Shown here: positions 6,398 through 13,811 of the stretch, in pieces
Layout: each line of letters opens with the position of its first letter
Numbering within the stretch: the stretch's first letter is position 1
NCBI GenBank assembly: GCA_002449575.1
Contig: DJXC01000112.1
Span: 1-31,524, forward strand
DNA length: 31,524 nucleotides
DNA from: Ruminococcus sp. UBA7014
GTDB taxonomy: Bacteria > Bacillota > Clostridia > Oscillospirales > Ruminococcaceae
Direction: 5' to 3'
The notes under the pieces: model-generated
Told to the model about the DNA's origin: nothing
Databases searched by the model: none
What the model saw: only the letters and a program-made list of their open reading frames with translations
Made by a program: the position numbers and the translations under genes

Positions 6398-7963
6398 TCA
6401 GTTATTCTTCTTCTTCGTGATAAGTACAGCAGCAGCAGCTACGACAGCAGCAGCACCGGCAGCAACAGGAAGACTTGCATCACCAGTTTTCGGAGATTCT
6501 GCACCGGTAGAACCAGTTGTTGCAGAGCTGGCAGCCTTTGTTGTTGCCTTAGTAGTTGCAGTTGTTGTCTTAGTGGTAGCCTTTGTAGTAGAAGTAGTAC
6601 TCTTTGTTGTTTCTGTTGCTTTTGTAGTTTCTGTAGCTTCGGTTGTTTCTGTTGTTTCTTCTCCGACATATTTATCAAACGACAGACCAGAAACTGTGAA
6701 AGTAACTTCCAGAGTTGTCCAGCCCTTTAAAGCTTCATCATTCGGGTCGATAATCTGGCAGTCATATTCATCAGCATTCGGAAGTTCAGAAACCAGACCG
6801 TCTACACAGCGGGCATCTTCTGTATAACCAGAAGCCCACTGATTATAGATATTTGTACGGGTTGTATAGGTTCTGTCTTCTTCCTTCTTTTCGAGTTCGC
6901 AGTTTGTAAAGTTCTTTGCAGTCAGCTTGACTTCCTTGTCATCAGCCTTGATGCTGTCTACTGTCAGAACCATTTCCGGATAATCTTTTTCTGCGCCGGG
7001 AACATAGAGAGCCATGAATTCCACACCGCTGACACTGTTTGCAATCGTTTCTTCCCCAAGGTCAGCAGCAGAAACGCTTACAGTATAAGTACCATTACCA
7101 GTAATTTCAGCAAAAGTAGCTTTCAGAGTATCTTCTTCCGGCTTTTGAGTATTATTCCGGAACATCGGATACCAGCCGCCGTCTACGAAATCCAGATAAG
7201 AATTACCAACAACAGTCTTTTCCTGCTTTTCAGTCGCTTCCTGAGTCGGTTCTTCTGTTGCAGGAACACTCTCTGTTTCGCTTTCTGTTTCTGTTGCTTC
7301 AGTTTCGGAATCAGATTCTGTTTCTGTAGTTTCTTCAGCAGTCATGCCTGTGATGGTGAAATCAACAGTCAGGTTTGTCCATGCAGCAAGTTCAGTCGGG
7401 TCAATAATCTGTGCATCATAATCATCTGCATTCGGAAGGTCAGAAACCAGACCATCTACACAGCGGGCATCGCTTGTATAACCAGAAGCCCACTGATTAT
7501 AAATATTGGTACGGGTAGTATAAGTTCTGTCAGCTTCTTTTGCTTCCAGTTCGCAGTTTGTGAAGTTTTTCTTAATCAGCGGAATTTCCTTGTCGTCTGC
7601 TGTAATCTTATCAACAGTGATAACCAGATTCGGATAAATTGCTTCTGCGCCGGGAATGTAGATAGCCATGAATTCTGCGCCCTTGATGCTGTTCTGGATA
7701 GCTTCTTCGCCCAGGTCAGCAGCAGACAGACTGACTGTATAAGAACCGTCACCGGTAATTTCTGCAACAGTGCCTTTCAGGGTATCATTTTCCGGGTCAT
7801 TGTGGAAAGCCGGCCACCAGCCACTGTTGGTAAAATCAAGATAAGCAGTCAAAGCAGTACTTTCAGCAGCAGCAGTATCTTCTGCGAATGCCATTGCAGG
7901 CACACACAGAGAAGCACATGCAGCAATTGCTGTGAATGCAGCCATCATCTTTTTGAAATTCAT
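6398..7963 (-). CDS. Secreted, cell-wall-anchored protein with two repeated domains (SPKTG sorting signal)
   Basis: The 521-residue product has a signal peptide (lysines at 4-5, hydrophobic core, AMAFA before residue 28). Two homologous domains of about 155 residues follow. Both contain YLDF, a GGW/SGWWP-type segment, EITG(D/N)G, SAADLGEE, VPGAE/IPGAE, FTNCELE, TYTTRTNIYNQWASGYT, DARCVDGLVS and QIIDP. A Glu/Thr/Ser-rich linker separates them, and a Thr/Lys-rich low-complexity stretch follows. The tail has SPKTG at 490-494, a hydrophobic Ala/Val helix and KKK, so it is an LPXTG-variant sortase substrate. Function of the repeated domain is unknown; it has a beta-sandwich look. The ATG at 7963 has AAGGAGGA. 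The frame is open 88 codons further upstream, but the promoter lies inside that extension. A sortase gene is encoded 1.6 kb away on the other strand. Confidence 0.87.
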   Translation of the reverse strand: MNFKKMMAAFTAIAACASLCVPAMAFAEDTAAAESTALTAYLDFTNSGWWPAFHNDPENDTLKGTVAEITGDGSYTVSLSAADLGEEAIQNSIKGAEFMAIYIPGAEAIYPNLVITVDKITADDKEIPLIKKNFTNCELEAKEADRTYTTRTNIYNQWASGYTSDARCVDGLVSDLPNADDYDAQIIDPTELAAWTNLTVDFTITGMTAEETTETESDSETEATETESETESVPATEEPTQEATEKQEKTVVGNSYLDFVDGGWYPMFRNNTQKPEEDTLKATFAEITGNGTYTVSVSAADLGEETIANSVSGVEFMALYVPGAEKDYPEMVLTVDSIKADDKEVKLTAKNFTNCELEKKEEDRTYTTRTNIYNQWASGYTEDARCVDGLVSELPNADEYDCQIIDPNDEALKGWTTLEVTFTVSGLSFDKYVGEETTETTEATETTKATETTKSTTSTTKATTKTTTATTKATTKAASSATTGSTGAESPKTGDASLPVAAGAAAVVAAAAVLITKKKNN

Positions 7964-8021
7964 AAAAATTCCTCCTTGAAATATATTAATTGGATATTTG
8001 CTTTTTTTCAGAATTAAGTTT

Positions 8022-8050
8022 ATTATACCATAAAAATATACACAGTACAA
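8022..8050 (-). promoter_or_regulatory. Promoter of the SPKTG surface-protein gene
   Basis: On the minus strand, -35 TTGTAC (8045-8050), a 17-base spacer and consensus -10 TATAAT (8022-8027). The predicted start near 8015 leaves a leader of about 50 bases ending in AAGGAGGA before the ATG at 7963. Confidence 0.75.
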
Positions 8051-8309
8051 TATTTTTTCTGTTTTTTCTGTTGTCTGCACAAAAAAAAGCTTTTCCGAAG
8101 TGAATTTTTCATGTAGTTTTATCAAAACAACAAAGCTGAAACGCCTATTTTTCCTGTATTTCTGATGCAGTATTCCAGATTCTGGGAAAGCATCAGAATC
8201 ACCAGAGCTATATCTGTAATTTTTCACTTAAAAATGACTCTAAGTATACTAAAATAGCATTCTGCACAAATATTTTTTATTTTTTTCCAAAAGATTGGCA
8301 TTCAGAATA
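8051..8309. other. Intergenic region between divergent surface-protein and ACP genes
   Basis: AT-rich and without a supportable gene. It contains a long imperfect hairpin: arms TTCTGATGC (8160-8168) and GCATCAGAA (8190-8198) enclose an inner TTCCAGA/TCTGGGAA pairing with one bulged G. No T-run follows on either side, so it does not look like a terminator. It is distant from both promoters. Confidence 0.55.
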
Positions 8310-8322
8310 TTGACGGAATGCC
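8297..8322. promoter_or_regulatory. Inverted repeat overlapping the ACP promoter -35
   Basis: GGCATTC (8297-8303) and GAATGCC (8316-8322) form a perfect 7-bp inverted repeat with a 12-base centre. The repeat covers the -35 hexamer at 8310-8315 and the first bases of the spacer. Its position suits a repressor operator; the regulator is unknown. Confidence 0.45.
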
Positions 8323-8338
8323 GGTTTTTTATTATACT
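8310..8338 (+). promoter_or_regulatory. Promoter of the stand-alone ACP gene
   Basis: -35 TTGACG (8310-8315), a 17-base spacer and -10 TATACT (8333-8338). The transcript would start near 8345, just upstream of the AAAAGGAGGA ribosome binding site. Confidence 0.8.
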
Positions 8339-8381
8339 AAAAATCAGCAGGGTTACGACTAAAAGGAGGATATTTTTATTT

Positions 8382-8615
8382 ATGGAATTTCAAACAGTTG
8401 CTGCCATTATTGCGGAACAATTCGACATGGACATTGATGATGTCAGCGAACATACGGATATTCTGGAAGACCTGAACGCCACTTCCATGGATGCAGTAGA
8501 GCTGATTATGTCTATCGAAAGTGCAACAGACATTAAAATCCCGGACGAAATTGTAGATGAAATCCGGACTGTCGGCGATATTGTCAATTATCTTGCCGAC
8601 CATGCAGAAGACTAA
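8382..8615 (+). CDS. Stand-alone acyl carrier protein (second copy)
   Basis: The 77-residue acidic protein is an ACP. The phosphopantetheine-attachment serine is Ser35 in DLNATSMDAVEL, where the usual motif is DSL. The flanking helices are conserved (ILEDLNA before it, VDEIRTVGDIVNYL at the end). It differs clearly from the ACP inside the fab cluster (18949-19173) and lies 10 kb away, next to sortase-locus genes. It may serve a dedicated acyl-transfer reaction rather than bulk fatty-acid synthesis. The ATG at 8382 has AAAAGGAGGA upstream; a longer in-frame extension would run through the promoter and is rejected. Confidence 0.88.
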   Translation: MEFQTVAAIIAEQFDMDIDDVSEHTDILEDLNATSMDAVELIMSIESATDIKIPDEIVDEIRTVGDIVNYLADHAED

Positions 8616-8633
8616 AAAGGCAGAAATTTACAC

Positions 8634-8662
8634 TTGCAATTGTTTCCGAAATCTGCTATAAT
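8634..8662 (+). promoter_or_regulatory. Promoter of the secreted-protein/sortase operon
   Basis: -35 TTGCAA (8634-8639), 17 bases, -10 TATAAT (8657-8662). It lies in the 73 bases between the ACP stop and the next ATG. The three downstream genes can therefore be transcribed separately from the ACP. Confidence 0.75.
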
Positions 8663-8688
8663 ATTTTCAGAAAGGAAGGTGTTTTCTT

Positions 8689-9537
8689 ATGAAGAAAAAA
8701 ATCTGTGCTGCCTGTGTCAGCATTCTGACCGTCTGCCTGTGCGCTGCGAATCTGCATACTTTTGCTTATAGCCCTGATGATGTCGCTGCCAAAGCCAGAG
8801 AAGCCGGCTGGCCTGAAAATTTAATTCAGACAGGCTATAATCAGTGGGCTTCCGGAGAATATACACAAGACCAGCTTGATGAAGCTTACAACAGTGTTAT
8901 GGACTACAGCGAGCAAACCGAAGAATTTATCTATAATCAGTTCGGCATTGACCCGGAGGAAGCAAGGGCTGCCCAGAAAAACAATAAACCAACAGAAGCA
9001 GAAACACAAGCCGTTCCTGAATCTGTTCAGAATACAGAAACAACTGCTGATGCCGCAAACTCACAGACTGAACCTGCCCAGACTACTACAGTTCCGGACA
9101 GTTCCCAGTCAGACAAATACATTTCTGACAGCGAATTTATCAAAATGACAATGGAAGAAAAGCAGGATTATGTCAATTCTCTTCCCGCTGAAGAAAAAAC
9201 AGAATTTATTACCACTCTCAGCAAAGAAGCCCGGAACAGCATTATCAAACAGCTTCCGACAGAAGAAAAAGTCGCCATTATGCAAAAATATATTGATACT
9301 GCCAGTACAATGGGTATGAATGTGACTGTAGATGAACTGACTGACAAAGATATTTCCGTCACTGTCCGCAATCAGGAAGGCATTATCATTGACAAAGCAG
9401 AAGTTGGCATCGTGATTGACGAAACTGGAATTTCTCATACAAAACCGCTTTTGACTGCCGGTATTGGTATTCTGCTTTCCGCTGCCGGATTCGGCTGGCT
9501 GTACTGGTACATCAAGCATACTGAACAAGAGTCCTGA
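8689..9537 (+). CDS. Secreted, membrane-anchored protein of unknown function
   Basis: The 282-residue product has a signal peptide (MKKK, hydrophobic core, TFA before about residue 27) and a single C-terminal transmembrane helix (about 252-275) ending in a short KHTEQES tail. There is no LPXTG-like motif. An N-terminal helical segment contains GYNQWASGEYTQDQLDEAYN. A Gln/Thr/Ser-rich linker (about 105-145) follows, then a charged helical region (EEKQDYVNSLPAEEK, LSKEARNSIIKQLPTEEK) that looks like two short related repeats. It starts a three-gene set with the sortase and the polytopic protein. Family not recognised; possibly a partner or scaffold of the sortase. Confidence 0.75.
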   Translation: MKKKICAACVSILTVCLCAANLHTFAYSPDDVAAKAREAGWPENLIQTGYNQWASGEYTQDQLDEAYNSVMDYSEQTEEFIYNQFGIDPEEARAAQKNNKPTEAETQAVPESVQNTETTADAANSQTEPAQTTTVPDSSQSDKYISDSEFIKMTMEEKQDYVNSLPAEEKTEFITTLSKEARNSIIKQLPTEEKVAIMQKYIDTASTMGMNVTVDELTDKDISVTVRNQEGIIIDKAEVGIVIDETGISHTKPLLTAGIGILLSAAGFGWLYWYIKHTEQES

Positions 9538-9559
9538 ACACGCAGAAAGGAGCATTTCA

Positions 9560-10270
9560 TTGGCAGAACATAACCAAAAATCTTCCCTGCCGGTTTATCT
9601 TCTGACAGGTATTTTTCTCCTGATTCTGTGCGTTGCTGTAAGCATTGGCATTCTTATCATGCCTTATGAAAAAGCACAGACTTATCTGAATATTGTCTTT
9701 ATGGACCAGAATATGAAAATTGCGCCCTCTTCCGGACTGAACGGACTTGTCATCAAGGAAAACGAAATTGAAACACCTCCTGTTTCTGATATTCCGGAAG
9801 AACAACAGAAATTCTATGAAAACGGTAAAATCATCCGTCCGGCATTCGGTGAACAGTATGCTGTTCTGAAATGTGATGACATTTCTCTTTCCGTTCCTGT
9901 ATACTGGGGTTCGACTTCCGAACTGCTTGAACGAGGCGCATGTCAGACAAGCAGCTCTGTGGTACTGGGCGAAAACGGCAATGTTGTGATTGATGCTCAT
10001 GTCAATACTTTCTTTGCAGATTTGCCGAAACTCACCCCCGGAAATACTATCGTTCTTTACACCAGCTATGGTATTTTCACCTATCAGGTATCTGAAAAAA
10101 TTCAGTTTCTGAACACTGATAAAAAATATGTACTTCCTACCGAAGAAGACCGTCTGACACTTTATACCTGTGAAGCACAGGTACTTGGTACTTCCGACAA
10201 CCGGACAGGAGTTATCTGTACACTGGTCAGCAAGCAGTTTTACAATCCGGCAGAGGAGACGAATCCATGA
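9560..10270 (+). CDS. Sortase (class D/E-like cysteine transpeptidase)
   Basis: Sortases cleave sorting signals between Thr and Gly and attach the protein to cell-wall peptide or to pilin lysines. The 236-residue product has an N-terminal membrane anchor (about 11-34) and a C-terminal catalytic domain. The candidate triad is His147 (VVIDAHVNTFF), Cys204 (LTLYTCEA) and Arg215 (TSDNRTGVICTLV). The start is a TTG at 9560, eight bases after AGAAAGGAG; the longer ORF overlaps the upstream gene. It overlaps the next gene by ATGA. The SPKTG protein at 6398-7963 is the obvious candidate substrate. Confidence 0.88.
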   Translation: MAEHNQKSSLPVYLLTGIFLLILCVAVSIGILIMPYEKAQTYLNIVFMDQNMKIAPSSGLNGLVIKENEIETPPVSDIPEEQQKFYENGKIIRPAFGEQYAVLKCDDISLSVPVYWGSTSELLERGACQTSSSVVLGENGNVVIDAHVNTFFADLPKLTPGNTIVLYTSYGIFTYQVSEKIQFLNTDKKYVLPTEEDRLTLYTCEAQVLGTSDNRTGVICTLVSKQFYNPAEETNP

Positions 10271-11154
10271 CGAAAATCAAATATTATTTTCCGAAAATTC
10301 TCCTGACATTTCTGCTAATTTTTCTGCTGATTGGAACGGAACTTTCACTTCTGGCACATCAAAGTTTTCTGACTTACAAAGCTTTTGAAACAGTCACGGT
10401 TCAGCAGCATCTTGATGAAAAAGCTTATACTGCCGTAGAAAACTATTTCAAATCCAGAGCGAACAGCACCGGAATTCCAGCAGAAGTCTATCTGAATGCC
10501 ATCACACAGGAAAATATGAAGCAAGGCATTCTTTCCAGTGTTTCAGAAGCTTTTGACTATCTGCATCATGATGTCAAAACTTATGCATTTACGATGGATT
10601 TCACCGCACTGGAAGCCTCTGTGACAGAATTTTTCAATCAGTATGCCGAAGAAAACGGCTATCAGAAAGATGAAGTCTTTCAGCAGAAAGTGCAAGCCAA
10701 CATTCAGGAAGCCGAAGCAAAAATTCTTTATATAGCAGATACTTTCAAATTCGGCACAGTTGCGGAACATGGCTGGCTGACGAAACTACGGCAATTTCTG
10801 GATATTTTCAAGAAAATCATGACAGTACTCTGCATCAGTACAGGTGTGATTCTGATTTTATTACTTCTTTGCTGTAAAGAAAATTTTTCAGAACTGTTTT
10901 ACTGGCTGGGTCTGACAGGAATCATTTCCGGACTGCTGATTTCTGTCCCGTGTCTTTATCTTCTTGGAACTGATTATTTTTCAGGATTTGTGGTAAAAGA
11001 TGCACAGATATTTTCTGCTGTGGTAGGCTATCTGCAATATATGACTCATCAAATCAGCACTGCTTTTCTCATCACAGGAATCACAGGTATCATTTTTCTG
11101 ATTTTATTCGGAATCATTCAGAAAGCAAAACGTGACATCCTCCCCCGCCTGTAG
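10267..11154 (+). CDS. Polytopic membrane protein of the sortase locus; C-terminus encoded by a transposon end
   Basis: The 295-residue protein has a first transmembrane helix (about 11-30), a long extracellular helical domain (about 35-180) and three more helices (about 184-203, 212-233, 264-284). It overlaps the sortase by four bases (ATGA), so the two are translationally coupled. Family not recognised. The last seven residues, RDILPRL, and the TAG stop are encoded by an IS605-type end (GTGACATCCTCCCCC...), so the original C-terminus and stop have been replaced or lost. The fourth helix is intact, so the protein may still work. Confidence 0.72.
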   Translation: MTKIKYYFPKILLTFLLIFLLIGTELSLLAHQSFLTYKAFETVTVQQHLDEKAYTAVENYFKSRANSTGIPAEVYLNAITQENMKQGILSSVSEAFDYLHHDVKTYAFTMDFTALEASVTEFFNQYAEENGYQKDEVFQQKVQANIQEAEAKILYIADTFKFGTVAEHGWLTKLRQFLDIFKKIMTVLCISTGVILILLLLCCKENFSELFYWLGLTGIISGLLISVPCLYLLGTDYFSGFVVKDAQIFSAVVGYLQYMTHQISTAFLITGITGIIFLILFGIIQKAKRDILPRL

Positions 11155-11172
11155 AGGCGGGAGGGTTCTTGC
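11132..11172 (-). mobile_element. Orphan IS200/IS605-type right-end remnant
   Basis: On the plus strand it begins GTGACATCCTCCCCCGCCT, then GTAG, then AGGCGGGAGGG and TTCTTGCT. This is a GC-rich hairpin flanked by the same GTGACATCCTC and GGTTCTTGC blocks as the copy at 1674-1711. Read on the minus strand it is the right end of an IS605/IS1341-type element. No transposase or tnpB is nearby. The stop codon of the upstream gene lies in the hairpin loop. Confidence 0.65.
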
Positions 11173-11183
11173 TAATCTTTGAT

Positions 11184-11220
11184 AAAAACAGCGGCAGTAA
11201 CTCAAAATACTGCCGCTGTT
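11184..11220 (-). terminator. Intrinsic terminator of the acyl-CoA synthetase gene
   Basis: A perfect 13-bp stem (AACAGCGGCAGTA at 11187-11199, TACTGCCGCTGTT at 11208-11220) with an 8-base loop. On the minus strand it is followed by TTTTTATC. It begins just after the synthetase stop codon. The plus-strand tail is weaker. Confidence 0.9.
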
Positions 11221-11223
11221 GTA

Positions 11224-12864
11224 TTATTTCCAGTCTTTTTCACGAATCTGATTATAGCAGATTTTTCCGCTGGTTGTCTTGGGAAGTGCATCTGCAAAGG
11301 CAATGATACGTGGATATTTATATCCGGCAAGTCTTGCTTTCGCAAACTGTTTAAGTTCTTCCTGAAGTTCCTCACTTGGCTGATAATCTTTTCTCAGGAC
11401 AACAGTCGCCTTGACAAGCTGTCCACGTTCGGCATCGGGAACACCTGTGACGGCACATTCCAGAACGGCTTCGTGCTGAATCAGAACACTTTCCACTTCA
11501 AACGGTCCTATCCGGTAGCCGCTGGATTTAATCACATCATCCAGTCTGCTGATATAATAATAATAACCATCTTCGTCATAATATGCCGTATCTCCGGTAT
11601 GGAACACACCATTTTTCCAGTAACGGGCGTTGGCATCGGCATTGCGTTCATATCCCTGACATAGTCCCTCCGGCATATGATTCCGGGTATCAATGACGAT
11701 TTCCCCCTGTTCACCTGGCTTGACCGGTTTCTGGTCTTTATCTACAAGCATTACATGATACAGCGGATTCGGTTTGCCCATTGAACCACGTTTCGGATGT
11801 GAACCCGTAAAATTGCCGATAATCAGAACTGTTTCACTTTGTCCGAAACCTTCCATAATTTCCAGTCCGGTTTTCTCATAGAATAATCTGATAATTTCTT
11901 CCTGTAAAGCTTCTCCGGCAGTAGAAGCATGTTCCACGCTTGCAAAAGCTTCTTTCCGGATGCCGTTTTTTGCCATCAGGCGGAACAGTGTCGGCGGAGC
12001 ACAGAAACTTGTCACCTGATATTTCTGGAGTACCTGCATCATTTTTTCGCTGTTAAATCTCTCAAATTCGTAGACCATGACAGCACTGCCACAAAGCCAC
12101 TGTCCGTAAAGTTTTCCCCATGATGCCTTTGCCCAGCCGGTATCTGCAACACTCAGGTGCAGACCATTTTCTTTCACACACTGCCAGTATTTTGCAGTTA
12201 CAATATGCGCCAGCGAATATGTATAATTATGCACTGCCATTTTTGGATTACCAGTTGTCCCGGAAGTAAAATACATCACCATCGGGTCAGTGACTTTTGT
12301 CGGAATGCGTTTTAATTCCGCAGAAGCCTGCTGAACAGGTATATCCAGACAAGTAAAACCTTCCCGTTCTGCACGGACAGTATACAACATTAACGATTTT
12401 CCGGCAGAAGCTTCCCTAACACGCTGACATAAATCTTCATCTTCGGCGCAGATAATCGCTTTGACTCCGGCTGCTTCAATCCGATAAGCAATATCATGAG
12501 ATTTCAGCATATGTGTTGCCGGAATGGACAATGCCCCTATCTTATGCAATGCCATATGTAAATACCAATATTCATAATGCCTTTTGAGCATCAGCAATAC
12601 TCTGTCCCCTTTTCTGATTCCCTGACTAAGAAAATAATTGGCAGCTTTGGAGGATAATTCACTGATTTCCCGAAAAGTCAGAATTTTCTCACCGCCGTGT
12701 TCATCACACCAGACAATGGCACGCTTTTCAGGCTCTTGTTTTGCGATTTCGTCCACAACATCGTATGCAAAATTATAATTTTCATCATACTGTAAAGAGA
12801 AGCCTGTAAAATGCCCGTTCTGGTCAAATTCTGCACGGCTGTATTTTTTATATAATGCTTCCAT
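11224..12864 (-). CDS. AMP-forming acyl-CoA synthetase (medium-chain/acetyl-CoA synthetase family)
   Basis: The 546-residue enzyme belongs to the ANL superfamily. It activates a carboxylate with ATP to the acyl-adenylate and then forms the CoA thioester. Visible motifs are the ATP-binding loop YFTSGTTGNPK (198-208), the EGFGQSET block, the hinge region FHTGDTAYYDEDGYYYYISR with DDVIKSSGYRIGPFEVE, and the catalytic lysine in PKTTSGK (Lys534). The long N-terminal extension and overall layout resemble the medium-chain and acetyl-CoA synthetase group more than the FadD group. The ATG at 12864 follows AAGGAGGA; a TTG at 12906 is rejected. It lies 128 bases after accA in the same orientation. Substrate unknown; carboxylate salvage near the fab cluster is plausible. 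Confidence 0.88.
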   Translation of the reverse strand: MEALYKKYSRAEFDQNGHFTGFSLQYDENYNFAYDVVDEIAKQEPEKRAIVWCDEHGGEKILTFREISELSSKAANYFLSQGIRKGDRVLLMLKRHYEYWYLHMALHKIGALSIPATHMLKSHDIAYRIEAAGVKAIICAEDEDLCQRVREASAGKSLMLYTVRAEREGFTCLDIPVQQASAELKRIPTKVTDPMVMYFTSGTTGNPKMAVHNYTYSLAHIVTAKYWQCVKENGLHLSVADTGWAKASWGKLYGQWLCGSAVMVYEFERFNSEKMMQVLQKYQVTSFCAPPTLFRLMAKNGIRKEAFASVEHASTAGEALQEEIIRLFYEKTGLEIMEGFGQSETVLIIGNFTGSHPKRGSMGKPNPLYHVMLVDKDQKPVKPGEQGEIVIDTRNHMPEGLCQGYERNADANARYWKNGVFHTGDTAYYDEDGYYYYISRLDDVIKSSGYRIGPFEVESVLIQHEAVLECAVTGVPDAERGQLVKATVVLRKDYQPSEELQEELKQFAKARLAGYKYPRIIAFADALPKTTSGKICYNQIREKDWK

Positions 12865-12963
12865 AAAATCCTCCTTATAATTATCAAAATAATCGACGCT
12901 TGTCAAAAAAAAGACAAAAATAATAAATCATATACAATAAGCATGTTATATGATAGCAGATAC

Positions 12964-12985
12964 CCCCCTCCTGCAACAGAGGGGG
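12964..12985. terminator. Hairpin after accA, probable end of the fab operon
   Basis: CCCCCTC (12964-12970) pairs with GAGGGGG (12979-12985); an alternative is a bulged stem with CTG/CAG and a 3-base loop. The T-rich tail (TTTTATTTTA) is on the plus strand, away from accA. On the accA strand the tail is GTATCTG, so termination there would be weak, and read-through into the synthetase is possible. Confidence 0.5.
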
Positions 12986-12992
12986 TTTTATT

Positions 12993-13808
12993 TTACTTTT
13001 TTTTGAAAATGCCACCTTTTTTCTCCTCGAAAATACCAAATTTGCGGAATCTCTGATAACGCTGGTTCAGCAGTTCTTCTTCTGAGAGTGCGGAAAGCTC
13101 ATCTACTGTTTTAATCAGCAGCTGTTTCATACTGTGGCACATCTGGGGAAAATTCTCAAATTCTTCTGGAATGACTTCTTCGGCAACACCAAAATTTTTC
13201 ATATCCTGTGCAGTAATATGCAGGCATTCCGCAGCCTTGGCAACATTTTCCTGACTGGACTCTTTCCAGAGGATACTTGCACAGCCTTCCGGAGAAATAA
13301 CAGAATAGACTGCATTTTCCAGAATCATAACTTTATTGGCACTGGCAAGCGCAAGCGCACCGCCGCTGCCGCCTTCGCCGATGACAACAGAAATCACAGG
13401 CGTTTTTAATCCCATCATTTCCATAATACTTTCTGCAATTGCCTGACCCTGTCCACGTTCTTCGGCATCTGCACCGGGATAAGCTCCAAGCGTATCCACA
13501 AAGCAGATAACAGGACGATGAAATTTTTCAGCCTGTTTCATGAGGCGGAGTGCTTTTCGGTAGCCTTCTGGTTTCGGGCAGCCAAAATTCCGGACAAGAC
13601 GGCTTTCAAGGTCAGTCCCTTTTTCCATAGCAAGAAATGTCACAGGACGCCCTTCCAGAAATCCGACACCGCCCATAATTGCCAAATCATCACCGAATCT
13701 TCTGTCTCCGTGGAGTTCGATAGGGTATTCAAAAATATTTTCTACATAAGCTCCGCCAGTTGGTCTGCCATTTTTTCTGGCAGTTTTAAGTTTCACATAA
13801 GAATTCAT
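12993..13808 (-). CDS. accA: Acetyl-CoA carboxylase carboxyltransferase subunit alpha
   Basis: With AccD it transfers the carboxyl group from carboxybiotin on AccB to acetyl-CoA, giving malonyl-CoA. The 271-residue protein has the crotonase-like core: ELHGDRRFGDD, TFLAMEKGTD, FVDTLGAYPGADAEERGQ, and VIGEGGSGGALALA. It is shorter than the E. coli subunit, as is usual in clostridia. It starts three bases after the accD stop, an overlapping-type junction. It is the last gene of the fab operon. Confidence 0.94.
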   Translation of the reverse strand: MNSYVKLKTARKNGRPTGGAYVENIFEYPIELHGDRRFGDDLAIMGGVGFLEGRPVTFLAMEKGTDLESRLVRNFGCPKPEGYRKALRLMKQAEKFHRPVICFVDTLGAYPGADAEERGQGQAIAESIMEMMGLKTPVISVVIGEGGSGGALALASANKVMILENAVYSVISPEGCASILWKESSQENVAKAAECLHITAQDMKNFGVAEEVIPEEFENFPQMCHSMKQLLIKTVDELSALSEEELLNQRYQRFRKFGIFEEKKGGIFKKK

Positions 13809-13811
13809 GAG

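Noticed and set aside
7145..8017. 290-codon plus-strand ORF opposite the surface-protein gene
   Set aside because: A Cys/Phe-rich translation typical of the antisense of a Glu/Thr-rich gene. No start signal, no domain.
7964..8227. 88-codon upstream extension of the SPKTG protein
   Set aside because: It contains the promoter at 8022-8050 and would place the signal peptide in the middle of the protein.
12865..12906. TTGACA at 12899-12904 (minus) as a -35 for the acyl-CoA synthetase
   Set aside because: A -10 at the right distance would place the transcription start at or beyond the ribosome binding site.
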